Origin: Alphaproteobacteria bacterium
GTDB taxonomy: Bacteria > Pseudomonadota > Alphaproteobacteria > UBA8366
Length of the DNA: 64,000 nucleotides
Assembly (NCBI GenBank): GCA_028281325.1
Contig: JANQKC010000006.1
Span: 92,773 to 156,772, forward strand
Reading direction: 5' to 3'
The position numbers were made by a program, and so were the translations under genes. Every line of letters begins with the position of its first letter. Within the stretch, counting starts at the first letter, position 1. This document shows positions 27,218 through 37,166 of the stretch, piece after piece. Under the pieces are notes generated by a model. The model was not told the DNA's origin. It searched no databases and saw nothing but the letters and a program-made list of their open reading frames with translations.

Positions 27218-29017
27218 ATGGACTATGCGGACATTCGCAATCTACCGACCCTGTTCTTCGATCGGGCGGAGGCGTTCGGCGATCGGCCGTTTCTATGGCA
27301 CAAGAAAGACGACATTTGGCACCCACAGACGTGGCGCGAGGTTGCCGACACGGTGACGGCGCTGGCCAACGGCCTGCGCGCCGTGGGAATCGCCAGCGGC
27401 GATCGGGTAGCCTTGGTATCGGAAAACCGGCCGGAATGGCTGATCGCGGATTTGGCGATCATGTCGCTCGGCGCGATCGCCGTCCCCGCCTACACAACGA
27501 ACACGGTCGCCGATCACCTGCATGTGCTGTCGGACAGCGGCAGCGTTGCCGCCATCGTGTCGACGCCGGCCTTGGCGGAAACGGTGGTGCCGGCGGCAAG
27601 CCAATCGCCCGATACGCAAACGGTGATATCCATCGAGTCGCTGACGCAACCGGCGCCCGACGGTCTCCGCTGCCTCGACTGGAACGACGTCATCGACAAT
27701 GGCCGCGCCGCGGGCGGCGATCTCGAAAACGATATCCTGAAGATCGAGCGGTCCAGCACCTGCTGCCTGATCTACACGTCGGGCACGTCCGGCAAGCCAA
27801 AGGGCGTCATGCTCAGCCACGGCGCCATCCTCTGCAACTGCATGGGCGCCCATTACTTCCTGCAAGACCTGCCCGGCTTCGAACAGGACACCGAAATCTT
27901 CCTGTCCTTCCTGCCGTTGTCGCATTCCTACGAGCACAGCGCCGGACAGTTCTTTCCGATGTCGATCGGCGCGCATATCTACTACGCCGAAGGGATCGAC
28001 AAACTGACGTCGAACATCGCGGAAGTGCGGCCGACGATCATGACCGCGGTGCCCCGGTTGTACGAAACGATGCATAACCGCGTCCGCCGCGGCGTCGAAC
28101 GCGCCGGCGGCCTGAAACAAAAGCTGTTCGAACGCGCCGTCGCGCTTGGCCGCAAATCCTACGAAGCGCCGGGCACTCTATCCATCAACGAAAAGCTTAC
28201 GAACTGCCTGCTCGATGTTCTCGTCCGCAAGAAAGTAAAGGACCGGTTCGGCGGCCGGCTCAAGACATTCGTGTCCGGCGGCGCGCCGCTGAATTACGAC
28301 ATCGGCGTCTTCTTTACGGCGCTGGGCCTGCGTATTCTGCAAGGGTATGGCCAGACCGAAGCCGCCCCGGTCGTCAGCTGCAACCCCTTTTCCCTCAACA
28401 AACTGCAAACCGTCGGTCCGCCGCTCCACGGCGTCAAAGTCCGGATTGCCGAGGACGGCGAAATCCTCGTGCAGGGCGAATTGGTGATGCAGGGATATTG
28501 GAACAATCCGGAGGCGACGTCGGAAACGATTCGCGACGGCTGGCTGCATACCGGTGACATCGGTGAGATCGACGAAGACGGATACATCCGAATCACCGAC
28601 CGAAAGAAAGACATCATCGTCAATTCCGGCGGCGACAACCTATCGCCCGCCCGTGTCGAGGGCATTCTGACCGCGGAACCCGAAATCGGGCAAGCCATGG
28701 TTTATGGCGACCGACGGCCCCATCTGGTGGCGCTGGTCGTGCCCGACCCGGACTTCCTGATCGAGTGGTCGAAGGACAACGCCAAGTCCGGCGACCTTAC
28801 GGACCTGGCCGGCGATTCCGACCTGCATAAGGCGCTGCAGGACGTGATGGACCGGGTCAATGACAAGCTATCGGTCATCGAACGGATCCGGCGCATCAAG
28901 ATCGCTCCGGAGGCGTTCACCATCGAGAATGAGATGATGACACCGACCATGAAACTCCGGCGTCATGTTGTTAAAGAAGCCTATGGCGAGGCGTTGGAGC
29001 AGCTTTACGGTCATTGA
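27218..29017 (+). CDS. Long-chain fatty-acid--CoA ligase
   Basis: This 599-residue AMP-forming ligase is of the long-chain (FAA1/FadD15-like) type. It has CLIYTSGTSGKPKGVMLSH, the long-chain linker with FLPLSHSYEHSAGQFFPM, the L-motif DRKKDIIVNSGGDNLSP and a probable acyl-transfer Lys579 near the C-terminus (MKLRRHVV). It activates fatty acids for beta-oxidation or lipid synthesis. It stands alone behind the AT-rich intergenic region, with 92 bp before the BON-domain gene. Confidence 0.87.
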   Translation: MDYADIRNLPTLFFDRAEAFGDRPFLWHKKDDIWHPQTWREVADTVTALANGLRAVGIASGDRVALVSENRPEWLIADLAIMSLGAIAVPAYTTNTVADHLHVLSDSGSVAAIVSTPALAETVVPAASQSPDTQTVISIESLTQPAPDGLRCLDWNDVIDNGRAAGGDLENDILKIERSSTCCLIYTSGTSGKPKGVMLSHGAILCNCMGAHYFLQDLPGFEQDTEIFLSFLPLSHSYEHSAGQFFPMSIGAHIYYAEGIDKLTSNIAEVRPTIMTAVPRLYETMHNRVRRGVERAGGLKQKLFERAVALGRKSYEAPGTLSINEKLTNCLLDVLVRKKVKDRFGGRLKTFVSGGAPLNYDIGVFFTALGLRILQGYGQTEAAPVVSCNPFSLNKLQTVGPPLHGVKVRIAEDGEILVQGELVMQGYWNNPEATSETIRDGWLHTGDIGEIDEDGYIRITDRKKDIIVNSGGDNLSPARVEGILTAEPEIGQAMVYGDRRPHLVALVVPDPDFLIEWSKDNAKSGDLTDLAGDSDLHKALQDVMDRVNDKLSVIERIRRIKIAPEAFTIENEMMTPTMKLRRHVVKEAYGEALEQLYGH

Positions 29018-29109
29018 GCGAAGACGCAGCGAACTGAGGGGGAAGGTTCGGCATACGGTCTTAGGAAAGCCGTGGTTCGACGTATGCCCACACTGTCCTG
29101 CGAGTGGAA

Positions 29110-29676
29110 ATGAGACGAATCCTTCCCGCCCTTGTCCTGGCCGCAAGTCTGCTGGCGGCCTCCGGGCCGGCGATCGCCGAGCGACCGGCCCAACCTAACC
29201 GAGAAAGCGCGCAGCCGAGGTCCGACCGGGTGCTGTTGCAGCAGATCAAGACGCGCATGCTCGATGCCCGCGCCGGGTTCTTCGCCGACATCAGCATCGA
29301 TGTCATCGGTGGGGACGTTTTGCTAAGCGGGCGCGTCTCCGACCCGAAAGACAAGCGGCGCGCATCCGCCCTGGTCCGCAGCGTGCCCGGCACCCAAACG
29401 GTGATCAACGAGATTCATGTCGGGAAAGCCGCGACGATGCGCCAAGCCATCGACGATCTGAATATCGAGCGGCGGGTCAAGACATCCCTGGTCGGCGTGT
29501 TCGGCACGCACATGCCGCGCCTGAGCTATCGGGTCACGGACGGCATCGTCTATGTGTTCGGTCACGCAACGTCGGAATGGGAACACAACCGAGCGCTTGC
29601 CGTCGTCAAAAAAGTAAAGGGCGTCAAGAAGGTCATCGATCGCCTCCGGATCGTACCGAATGGCGCGACGCGTTAA
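29110..29676 (+). CDS. Exported protein with two BON domains
   Basis: This 188-residue protein has a Sec signal peptide (residues 1-23, cleavage after A-I-A) and two BON domains, about residues 40-105 and 110-180, each with the V-x-x-G-x-V-x-L-x-G style core (DVLLSGRVSD; IVYVFGHATS). BON proteins bind membrane surfaces or other envelope proteins. ATG 29110 gives a clean signal peptide. GTG 29104 adds two residues. The protein is periplasmic by inference. Confidence 0.82.
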   Translation: MRRILPALVLAASLLAASGPAIAERPAQPNRESAQPRSDRVLLQQIKTRMLDARAGFFADISIDVIGGDVLLSGRVSDPKDKRRASALVRSVPGTQTVINEIHVGKAATMRQAIDDLNIERRVKTSLVGVFGTHMPRLSYRVTDGIVYVFGHATSEWEHNRALAVVKKVKGVKKVIDRLRIVPNGATR

Positions 29677-29736
29677 CGAACGCATCCGATCCATTCCGGC
29701 CAACCGAATCACTTTCGCCCCCTACGGACGACAACC

Positions 29737-30717
29737 CTAAAGCCCGTGGTAGTCGCGGTACCAATCGATGAATTTCGGCAAACCGATATCGATGGGCGTC
29801 TGCGGGGTGAATCCGAAATCCCGCTGCGTATCCGAGATATCCGCACAGGTCTCCTTCACATCCCCCGGCTGCATCGGCGCATGCTCGATCTGCGCCTTCT
29901 TGCCGATTGTCGATTCGATGATCTCGACGAACCGGATCAACTGTTCCGAGCGATTGTTGCCGATGTTGTAGACACGATGCGGCGCCGTCTCGCCATCGTC
30001 GGCGGGCGGCTTGTCGAGACAACTGACCACCCCGTTCACGATGTCATCGATATAGGTGAAGTCCCGCATCATATCGCCGTTGTTGAACAAGCGGACCGGC
30101 TTCCCCTCGTAGATCGCCTTGGTGAAGATATACGCCGCCATATCCGGGCGTCCCCAGGGACCATACACGGTGAAGAAGCGCAGCCCCGTGGACGGCATAC
30201 GGTAGAGATGGCTGTAGCAGTGCGAGATATGCTCGTCCGATTTCTTGGTCGCCGCGTAGAGCGATATTGGCGTGTCGGTCCGATCGGCCGTGGAAAACGG
30301 CACCTTCTTGTTGCCGCCGTAGACGGAAGACGAGCTGGCGTAGACAAGGTGGTCGAGTCGATCGAGATGCCGGCAAAACTCCAATATGACGAGATGGCCG
30401 AGCAGGTTAGAGTGGAGGTAAGCGAACGGATTTTCCAGGGAATAGCGAACCCCCGCTTGCGCGGCGAGATGCACGACGCGGGTAATCTCCGGATGTTGCG
30501 ACGCCAAAGCCTCCATGGCGCTGCGATCGGCGATATCCGAATGCTCGAAGGAAAAGGCGTTATGCCGCAACAAGTTGTCCCGGCGCGCCTCCTTCAGGCT
30601 CACTTCGTAGTAATCGTTAAGGTTGTCGAGACCGATCACCCGCTCGCCGCGCGCCAACAAGGCGTGGGCGACATGGAACCCGATAAAACCGGCCGCGCCG
30701 GTTACTAGAACAGACAT
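29737..30717 (-). CDS. UDP-glucuronate 4-epimerase-type NAD-dependent epimerase
   Basis: This 326-residue extended short-chain dehydrogenase has VLVTGAAGFIGFHVA, the catalytic Y-A-A-T-K with upstream YASSSSVYG, and the GLRFFTVYGPWGRPDMA block typical of UDP-glucuronate epimerases making UDP-galacturonate for surface polysaccharide. The ATG at 30717 (MSVLVTG) places the Rossmann motif at the N-terminus; a longer frame is unsupported. No other polysaccharide genes are adjacent. Confidence 0.87.
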   Translation of the reverse strand: MSVLVTGAAGFIGFHVAHALLARGERVIGLDNLNDYYEVSLKEARRDNLLRHNAFSFEHSDIADRSAMEALASQHPEITRVVHLAAQAGVRYSLENPFAYLHSNLLGHLVILEFCRHLDRLDHLVYASSSSVYGGNKKVPFSTADRTDTPISLYAATKKSDEHISHCYSHLYRMPSTGLRFFTVYGPWGRPDMAAYIFTKAIYEGKPVRLFNNGDMMRDFTYIDDIVNGVVSCLDKPPADDGETAPHRVYNIGNNRSEQLIRFVEIIESTIGKKAQIEHAPMQPGDVKETCADISDTQRDFGFTPQTPIDIGLPKFIDWYRDYHGL

Positions 30718-30847
30718 GCATATGCTCCGCAGTTTGCGCCGTCCCCATATAGCGTGGCTTTGACTCAGTTTCACGCCCTGGATGCCCTGCCGGACGCGAC
30801 GGAAAGGCCGGAACGCGCAATATCACAACTTCGGCGGCAACCGCGAC

Positions 30848-30891
30848 GCAATAAATCTCTCTCCGTTAGACACAGCTCGTTGCTTTATTGC
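30848..30891. repeat. Intergenic 8-bp inverted repeat
   Basis: GCAATAAA (30848-30855) is matched by TTTATTGC (30884-30891) across a 28-bp spacer, in the divergent gap between the epimerase and the indolepyruvate oxidoreductase genes. It could be an operator or a weak hairpin; nothing in the sequence decides this. Confidence 0.3.
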
Positions 30892-30974
30892 AAAGTGTGA
30901 CACCGTCACCATTACCGTTTGAAATCATCGCCGTGCTCATTACTTTTTTACTACCGGGAGGGTAAGGTCCGGGA

Positions 30975-33900
30975 ATGACGATATCGGCGGTAACGCTCGA
31001 CGATAAATATGCGCTTGAAAGCGGTCGGGTCTTTTTGACCGGCACGCAAGCGCTGGTCCGACTGCCGATGATGCAGCGTCGGCGGGACGAGGCGGCGGGC
31101 CTGAACACGGGCTGTTTCATCTCCGGTTATCGCGGATCACCGCTTGGCGCGCTCGACCAGCAGCTTTGGCAGGCGCGCGAGTTCCTCAAGAAACACAACA
31201 TCGAGTTCCAACCGGGCGTCAACGAAGACCTGGCCGTCACATCGATCTGGGGATCGCAGCAGCTCGGCCTCTTCCCCGGCGCGACGGTCGACGGCGTCTA
31301 TGGCATGTTCTACGGGAAAGGCCCCGGCATCGATCGGTCCGGCGACGCGTTGCGGCACGCCAACCTTGCCGGCACCGCGGCGAATGGCGGCGTCTTGCTG
31401 CTCGCCGGCGACGACCACACCTCCAAATCTTCCACCACCGCGCATCAGACCGAATACGGCTTCGTCGACACGATGATCCCGGTGCTGAACCCGTCCGGCG
31501 TACAGGAATTCCTGGATATGGGTTTGTTCGGCTGGGCGATGTCGCGTTATTCGGGCTGCTGGGTCGCCTTCAAGGTGGTGGCGGAAACGGTCGATACCTC
31601 CGCATCCGTCTACGTCGACCCGCACCGCATCGACATCAAGCTTCCCGAAGACTTCGACATGCCGCCGGGCGGGCTGAACATCCGCTGGCCGGACGGCTGG
31701 CTGGAACAGGAAGAGCGGCTGCATCACCACAAGATCTACGCGGCGCTCGCCTTCGCGCGGGCGAACAACCTGAACCGCCCCGTCATCGACGGGCCGAAAC
31801 GGCGCATCGGCATCGTGACCTGCGGCAAGTCCTATCTCGACGTGCGGCAGGCGCTGGAAGACCTCGGCATCGACGAGACTTACGCTCAGGACATCGGGCT
31901 TTCCATCTTCAAGGTCGGCATGACCTGGCCGCTGGAACGCGACGGAATCCGCGAGTTCGCCGAGGGGCTTGAGGAAATCCTCGTGATCGAGGAGAAGCGC
32001 GCCCTCATCGAAAACCAGCTCAAGGAGCAACTGTACAATTGGCGGGCCGACGTCCGGCCCGTCGTCGTCGGCAAGTTCGACGAAAACCGCAACTTCATCC
32101 TGCCGTCGAACGGCGAACTGACGCCCGGGCGAATCGCGCAGGTGATCGCCGACCGGCTGAAGCGTTTCCATACCAGCCCGCGGATCGAAGAGCGCGTCGC
32201 GTTCCTGAAGGAACAGGAGCGCACCCTCAAGGGACGCGATCCGAGCGTGTTGCGGACGCCGTACTTCTGCTCCGGCTGTCCGCACAACACCTCCACAAAG
32301 GTCCCGGAGGGAAGCCGCGCGCTCGCCGGAATCGGCTGCCACTACATGGCGCAATGGATGGACCGCGACACCGACACCTATACCCATATGGGTGCCGAAG
32401 GCGTGACCTGGGTCGGCCAGGCGCCGTTCACCGAGACCGACCACGTGTTCGTCAACCTCGGGGACGGCACCTATTACCATTCCGGCATCCTCGCGATTCG
32501 GATGGCCGTCGCGTCGGGCGTCAAGGTTACCTACAAGATCCTTTTCAACGATGCGGTCGCGATGACCGGCGGCCAACCCGTGGACGGGCCGCTGACGGTC
32601 CCGCGCATCACCCAGCAACTGCACGGCGAAGGCGTCGACACCATCGTCGTCGTGACCGATGAACCGGATAAATACGATCGCAAGGCCGACTTTGCCGCGG
32701 GCGTTACCGTCCATCACCGGGACGACCTCGACGCGGTCCAACGCAAGCTGCGGGAGACGCCCGGCGTCACCGTCATGATCTACGACCAGACCTGTGCCGC
32801 GGAAAAACGGCGGCGGCGGAAGCGCGGCCTCTATCCGGACCCGCCCAAACGCGCCTTCATCAACGAACTGGTCTGCGAAGGGTGCGGCGACTGTTCGGCC
32901 AAATCGAACTGCCTGTCGGTCGTTCCGGTCGAAACCGAATACGGCCGCAAGCGTAAAATCGACCAATCGAGCTGCAACAAGGACTTTTCCTGCGTCAACG
33001 GCTTTTGCCCCAGCTTCGTGACCGTGCATGGCGGCGCGCCCAGGAAAGGCAAGCGCCGCGGCGGAGACGGCGCGCAGCCCGATATCTTCGAAGCCCTTCC
33101 CGACCCCAAGCTGCCATCCATCGACAAGCCCTACGGCATCCTCGTGACCGGCGTCGGCGGCACCGGCGTCGTCACGATCGGCGCCCTGCTGGGCATGGCC
33201 GCGCATATCGAAGGCAAAGGGTGTTCGATCCTCGACATGATCGGCCTAGCGCAAAAAGGGGGCGCCGTAGTCAGCCATGTGCGCCTGGCCAAGCAGCCCG
33301 AAGACATCCACGCCGTCCGGCTGGCGTCCGGCGGCGCCAAACTCATTCTCGGCTGCGACATCATCGTGGCGGCGCGCGGCGATAATCTCAGCAAGGCAAC
33401 GCCAGGCGAAACCAACGCCGTCATCAACACCTACGAGACGATCACCGGCGATTTCACCCGCAACCCCGACTTTCAGTTTCCCACCGACGAGCTGCATTCG
33501 AACATCGAAAGCACGGTCGGGCCCGAGAAGACGCATTTCGTCGACGCCACGCGGCTGGCGACCGAGCTGATGGGCGATTCGATCGCCTCCAACATGTTCA
33601 TGCTGGGCTTCGCGTTTCAAAAGGGGCTGATTCCGATCTCGGCGGAAGCCATTTTCAAGGCGATCGAACTCAACGGCGTCGCCGTGCAGGCCAACCAAAA
33701 CGCCTTTACCTGGGGCCGGCGCGCCGCGCATGACCTGACCGCGGTACAACGCATCGCCGCACCGAACGCGCCCGAACCAGTCGAACCGGCCGATCCGACT
33801 ACGCGGCTGCGCGCCCTGATCGAAGACCGCATTGCGTATCTAACGGACTATCAGAACGCACGGTACGCCGAACGCTATACCCGCCTGGTCAACCGGGTCC

Positions 33901-34469
33901 GCACCGTTCAGGCGGTCAACACGCCGCATGATCAAGGGCTGACCGAAGCCGTCGCCCGCTATTTCTTCAAATTGCTGGCCTACAAGGACGAGTACGAGGT
34001 CGCCCGGCTTTACGCCGATCCGGCCTTCCAAGACCGGCTCAACGCGGCCTTCGAGGGCGATTTCAAACTGAAATTCCATCTCGCCCCGCCCTTGCTGGCG
34101 CCGAAGGACCCGGTAACCGGTGAACCGAAAAAGCGCGAATACGGGTCGTGGATGCTCAAGGCATTCGGCCTGCTCACGAAATTGAAATTCCTGCGCGGCA
34201 CCCCCTTCGACCCCTTCGGCTACACGGAAGAACGCAAAACCGAACGGCAATTGATCACCGACTATGAAGCAACGGTTGAGGGGCTTTTGGAAACATTGAC
34301 GGTGGAGAACCACGATCTCGCTATCGAGATCGCGAGCATTCCGGAACAGATTCGCGGATATGGACACGTCAAGGACGCTAATATCGCGTGCGCCCGATCA
34401 AGACAGGACGAGTTGCTCGCCGCGTATCGCAACCCGCAAACCGCCGCGGTGGTGAGCGCAGCGGAGTAG
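30975..34469 (+). CDS. Fused indolepyruvate:ferredoxin oxidoreductase
   Basis: This 1164-residue single-chain 2-oxoacid:acceptor oxidoreductase has an N-terminal pyrimidine-binding domain, a central thiamine-diphosphate domain (NLGDGTYYHSGILAIRMA, then NDAVAMTGGQPVDG), a cysteine-rich Fe-S segment (CEGCGDCSAKSNC followed by further Cys) and a C-terminal gamma domain (GVGGTGVVTIGALLGMAA). It oxidatively decarboxylates aryl- or branched 2-oxo acids to acyl-CoA in aerobic bacteria. GGGAGGG precedes the ATG. Substrate preference cannot be read. It is monocistronic or leads into the LDT gene. Confidence 0.92.
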   Translation: MTISAVTLDDKYALESGRVFLTGTQALVRLPMMQRRRDEAAGLNTGCFISGYRGSPLGALDQQLWQAREFLKKHNIEFQPGVNEDLAVTSIWGSQQLGLFPGATVDGVYGMFYGKGPGIDRSGDALRHANLAGTAANGGVLLLAGDDHTSKSSTTAHQTEYGFVDTMIPVLNPSGVQEFLDMGLFGWAMSRYSGCWVAFKVVAETVDTSASVYVDPHRIDIKLPEDFDMPPGGLNIRWPDGWLEQEERLHHHKIYAALAFARANNLNRPVIDGPKRRIGIVTCGKSYLDVRQALEDLGIDETYAQDIGLSIFKVGMTWPLERDGIREFAEGLEEILVIEEKRALIENQLKEQLYNWRADVRPVVVGKFDENRNFILPSNGELTPGRIAQVIADRLKRFHTSPRIEERVAFLKEQERTLKGRDPSVLRTPYFCSGCPHNTSTKVPEGSRALAGIGCHYMAQWMDRDTDTYTHMGAEGVTWVGQAPFTETDHVFVNLGDGTYYHSGILAIRMAVASGVKVTYKILFNDAVAMTGGQPVDGPLTVPRITQQLHGEGVDTIVVVTDEPDKYDRKADFAAGVTVHHRDDLDAVQRKLRETPGVTVMIYDQTCAAEKRRRRKRGLYPDPPKRAFINELVCEGCGDCSAKSNCLSVVPVETEYGRKRKIDQSSCNKDFSCVNGFCPSFVTVHGGAPRKGKRRGGDGAQPDIFEALPDPKLPSIDKPYGILVTGVGGTGVVTIGALLGMAAHIEGKGCSILDMIGLAQKGGAVVSHVRLAKQPEDIHAVRLASGGAKLILGCDIIVAARGDNLSKATPGETNAVINTYETITGDFTRNPDFQFPTDELHSNIESTVGPEKTHFVDATRLATELMGDSIASNMFMLGFAFQKGLIPISAEAIFKAIELNGVAVQANQNAFTWGRRAAHDLTAVQRIAAPNAPEPVEPADPTTRLRALIEDRIAYLTDYQNARYAERYTRLVNRVRTVQAVNTPHDQGLTEAVARYFFKLLAYKDEYEVARLYADPAFQDRLNAAFEGDFKLKFHLAPPLLAPKDPVTGEPKKREYGSWMLKAFGLLTKLKFLRGTPFDPFGYTEERKTERQLITDYEATVEGLLETLTVENHDLAIEIASIPEQIRGYGHVKDANIACARSRQDELLAAYRNPQTAAVVSAAE

Positions 34470-34537
34470 CGCCCGCGGCCAACGAAAATTCACAGGCCTG
34501 CCCCAATCTCGCCGGGATTCGAGGCCACAAACGCACG

Positions 34538-35254
34538 ATGATCGCCCGACTCTACGCAATCGCCACCGCGGTCGCCGTCCTGACGGCGCCGCTGGCCCTG
34601 GTTTGGTTTCCGCTGAGCCAGATACCGCGGCAGCAACACAGTATCGACGACCGCCTGGAACAGTTCGGTTCGGCGGCGCGCAACCGCTTGCTTTCCCATT
34701 TTCTGCGGGCAGGAGTTCCCTATCCCCCGGCGCGCATCGTCCTTGTGGGCCTCAAGGAAGAGCGGCGGCTGCAGATCTATGCGCCCGGCCGCGACGGCAC
34801 GCTGCGTTTTGTCACGGATCATAGAATTGTCGCGGCCGCCGGCGGCCCGGGACCGAAACTGCGCGCCGGCGACCGTCAGGTTCCCGAGGGCCGATATCGC
34901 TTACGGTACCTGAACCCGAACTCGGCCGCCTATGTGTCGCTGATGATCGGGTACCCGAACGCCTTCGACAAAGCGCGGGCGCAACGCGACGGCCGGACCC
35001 GGCTCGGCGGGGATATCGTCATACACGGTCCGACCGCCGGGACAGCCGGCTGCCTGGCGCTCGGCGCGGACGGCGTGGAAGAGATCTTCACGCTGGTGGC
35101 CGACACCGGCGTTGCCAATACCGAAATCGTGATCGCGCCGCGCGACCTACGGTCGCAAAAACCGCCGGCCGATGACGCTGCGTCGGAATGGACCCGCGCG
35201 CTTTATGCAAGGATCGCCCATAAACTCGCCAAACTGCCGGCCCCGGAGAGCTAG
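34538..35254 (+). CDS. YafK-like L,D-transpeptidase family protein
   Basis: This 238-residue protein has an N-terminal hydrophobic anchor or signal (residues 5-27) and a C-terminal YkuD-type catalytic block with His163 in IVIHGPTAG and the nucleophile Cys172 in AGCLALG. The GCLAL form resembles YafK/DpaA rather than classical crosslinking transpeptidases (GCIRM). It likely acts on periplasmic peptidoglycan. The ATG at 34538 is chosen because the signal follows directly. Confidence 0.78.
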   Translation: MIARLYAIATAVAVLTAPLALVWFPLSQIPRQQHSIDDRLEQFGSAARNRLLSHFLRAGVPYPPARIVLVGLKEERRLQIYAPGRDGTLRFVTDHRIVAAAGGPGPKLRAGDRQVPEGRYRLRYLNPNSAAYVSLMIGYPNAFDKARAQRDGRTRLGGDIVIHGPTAGTAGCLALGADGVEEIFTLVADTGVANTEIVIAPRDLRSQKPPADDAASEWTRALYARIAHKLAKLPAPES

Positions 35255-35260
35255 ACCGCG

Positions 35261-35503
35261 CTACATCCCGAGCGCGGACATATAGGTTTCGAGGATCGCT
35301 TCCTGCTCCTGACGGTCGGCATCGTCCATTTTTCGGATTCGCACGACCTGGCGCATGATCTTGGGGTCGTAGCCATTCGACTTGGCTTCCGCATACACCT
35401 CGCGGATGTCGTCGCTGATGGTTTTTTTCTCTTCTTCCAACCGTTCAATACGTTGAATGAACGACCGTAGCCGTTCGCCCGCGGCGCCGTCGCCTTCGGC
35501 CAT
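35261..35503 (-). CDS. gapR: GapR-type nucleoid-associated protein (DUF2312)
   Basis: This 80-residue protein is nearly entirely helical, with [40 protein letters not shown] and [17 protein letters not shown], and ends in LGM. This matches GapR, which encircles overtwisted DNA ahead of replication and transcription forks in alphaproteobacteria. AGGGGGTGAGT directly precedes the ATG. It is convergent with the LDT gene, 6 bp apart. Confidence 0.92.
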   Translation of the reverse strand: MAEGDGAAGERLRSFIQRIERLEEEKKTISDDIREVYAEAKSNGYDPKIMRQVVRIRKMDDADRQEQEAILETYMSALGM

Positions 35504-35647
35504 ACTCACCCCCTGGAGTGTCGGTTTATCGAATTGGAGCGCGACCTTAGACCAGCCCCCCGGCGTCGACAAGCGCGCAATGGCAGGTCGCCGGCCTTAC
35601 CGGTACCGGCGGAAACCCTGCAATGAAATGAACGGTCTAAATCTCGA

Positions 35648-35941
35648 TCAGTGCTTGTTCGACGCCTCGAATTTCGCCTTCTGCTCCGGCGTGGCCTCGG
35701 TCTGGTACTTGGATTTCCACTCGCCGTACGGCATGCCGTAAACGATTTCCCGGGCGGCTTCGTATTCCAGGTCGACCCCACGCTCGTCGGCCTCCGCCTT
35801 GTACCATTTCGACAAACAATTCCGGCAGAAATCGGCAAGGTTCATCAGATCGATGTTCTGAACATCCGTGTTTTCCTGCAGGTGATCGCGCAACCGGCGG
35901 AAGGTCGCCGCCTCCAATTCGATCCGTGTCTTGTCATCCAT
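35648..35941 (-). CDS. DUF1244 domain protein
   Basis: This 97-residue protein matches the alphaproteobacterial DUF1244 family: TFRRLRDHL, then DLMNLADFCRNCLSKWYKAEA with two conserved cysteines and the closing YGMPYGEWKSKYQTEATPEQ. The C-R-N-C pair suggests metal or redox chemistry, but function is unknown. It lies between gapR and the carboxylate-amine ligase gene on the same strand. Confidence 0.88.
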   Translation of the reverse strand: MDDKTRIELEAATFRRLRDHLQENTDVQNIDLMNLADFCRNCLSKWYKAEADERGVDLEYEAAREIVYGMPYGEWKSKYQTEATPEQKAKFEASNKH

Positions 35942-36005
35942 GTCCTTGGCCTTCCCGAGCTATTCCAACAACTGATCCCTAATTTGGTGCGTTTCCGACG
36001 AAAAA

Positions 36006-37166
36006 TCAGCCCCCGTCGGCCACAACGCCGTTCAGCGTTTCTCCGATCAGCCAGTCTACCACGGCCTTCAGCGCTTCGGCCTGATCCGCCCCGGCCCGCA
36101 AGGAGGCCTCATAAACCTGCACCTGGCGATGCGCGCTGGTGCCGCCCTTCAGGATATCGCGGGCGGCGTTGATTTCGGCGACGCATCCGAGCCGTTCCGC
36201 GTCCTCGGCCAGCAAGTCCAGGATTTCCTCCAGCAACTCCTCATAGGGAACGATCTCGCCCCGGCCGAAATCGACCAGGCCGTTGTCGATGCCATACCGT
36301 TGCGCCCGCCAACGGTTTTCCTGGATCAGCATGTTGGCATAGACGCGCCAGCGCTGATTGTTGCGCCGCAGCCGCCGCAGCATCGACAGCAGGCACGCAT
36401 AGAGCGCCGCGACGGTGATCCCGTGATCCAGGCGCGTGCAGATGTCGCTGATCCGGACCTCCAATGTCGGGAACCGCGCGCTCGGCCGGATATCCCACCA
36501 GATTTTCGTCGAGTCCTCGATCACCCCCGCGTTCACGAGCGAGTCGACGTGGCGCGAGTACTCGCCGAAGCTGTCGAACTTTTCGGGCAGGCCCGTGCGC
36601 GGCAACTCGTCGAATACGCTGAGCCGGTAACTGCGCAGTCCGGTGTCGCGCCCCTGCCAGAAAGGGGACGACGTGCTGAGCGCCAACAGATGCGGCAGGA
36701 AATAGCTGACCTGATTCAGCAGATCGTTCCGGAGTTCGTCATCGTCGACGCCGACATGGACATGCATGCCGCAGATCAGCAACCGGTTCGCGACGGTTTG
36801 AAGATCTTTCGCCAACAGATTGTACCGGTCGCGATCGGTATGCTGCTGTTCGGTCCATTCGGCGAAAGGATGGGTCGATGCGGCGATGATGCGCAACCCA
36901 TGGCGTTCCGCCGATTCGGCCGTGCAGCGCCGGAGCGTCGCGAGCTTTTCGCGGCATTCGCCGAGCGTCCCGCAGACCGAGGTATCCACCTCGATCTGGG
37001 CGCGCAGGAATTCCGGCGTGACGCTACCGACATCCGCCGCGATCCGGTTCTTACAGTCCTCCATCAGGTCGGGCGGCGGATCGGCGACAAGATCGCGGGT
37101 TTCCGGATCGACGAGCAAATATTCCTCTTCGATACCGATCGTGAGGGGCTGGTCGGACTGTGTCAT
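36006..37166 (-). CDS. Carboxylate-amine ligase (YbdK/GCS2 family)
   Basis: This 386-residue ATP-dependent ligase of the glutamate-cysteine ligase type 2 fold begins with LTIGIEEEYLLVDPETRDLV. It contains the metal-binding HVHVGVDDDELR loop and the SSPFWQGRDTGLRSYRLSVF block. Such enzymes form gamma-glutamyl-type amides; the true amine partner is unknown. Its ATG overlaps by 4 bp the stop of the N-formylglutamate amidohydrolase gene, with which it forms a two-gene operon. Confidence 0.88.
   Translation of the reverse strand: MTQSDQPLTIGIEEEYLLVDPETRDLVADPPPDLMEDCKNRIAADVGSVTPEFLRAQIEVDTSVCGTLGECREKLATLRRCTAESAERHGLRIIAASTHPFAEWTEQQHTDRDRYNLLAKDLQTVANRLLICGMHVHVGVDDDELRNDLLNQVSYFLPHLLALSTSSPFWQGRDTGLRSYRLSVFDELPRTGLPEKFDSFGEYSRHVDSLVNAGVIEDSTKIWWDIRPSARFPTLEVRISDICTRLDHGITVAALYACLLSMLRRLRRNNQRWRVYANMLIQENRWRAQRYGIDNGLVDFGRGEIVPYEELLEEILDLLAEDAERLGCVAEINAARDILKGGTSAHRQVQVYEASLRAGADQAEALKAVVDWLIGETLNGVVADGG

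Noticed and set aside
31137..33206. A 689-codon open frame on the minus strand
   Set aside because: It lies fully inside the indolepyruvate oxidoreductase gene, whose domains are unambiguous. The frame has no recognisable motif.
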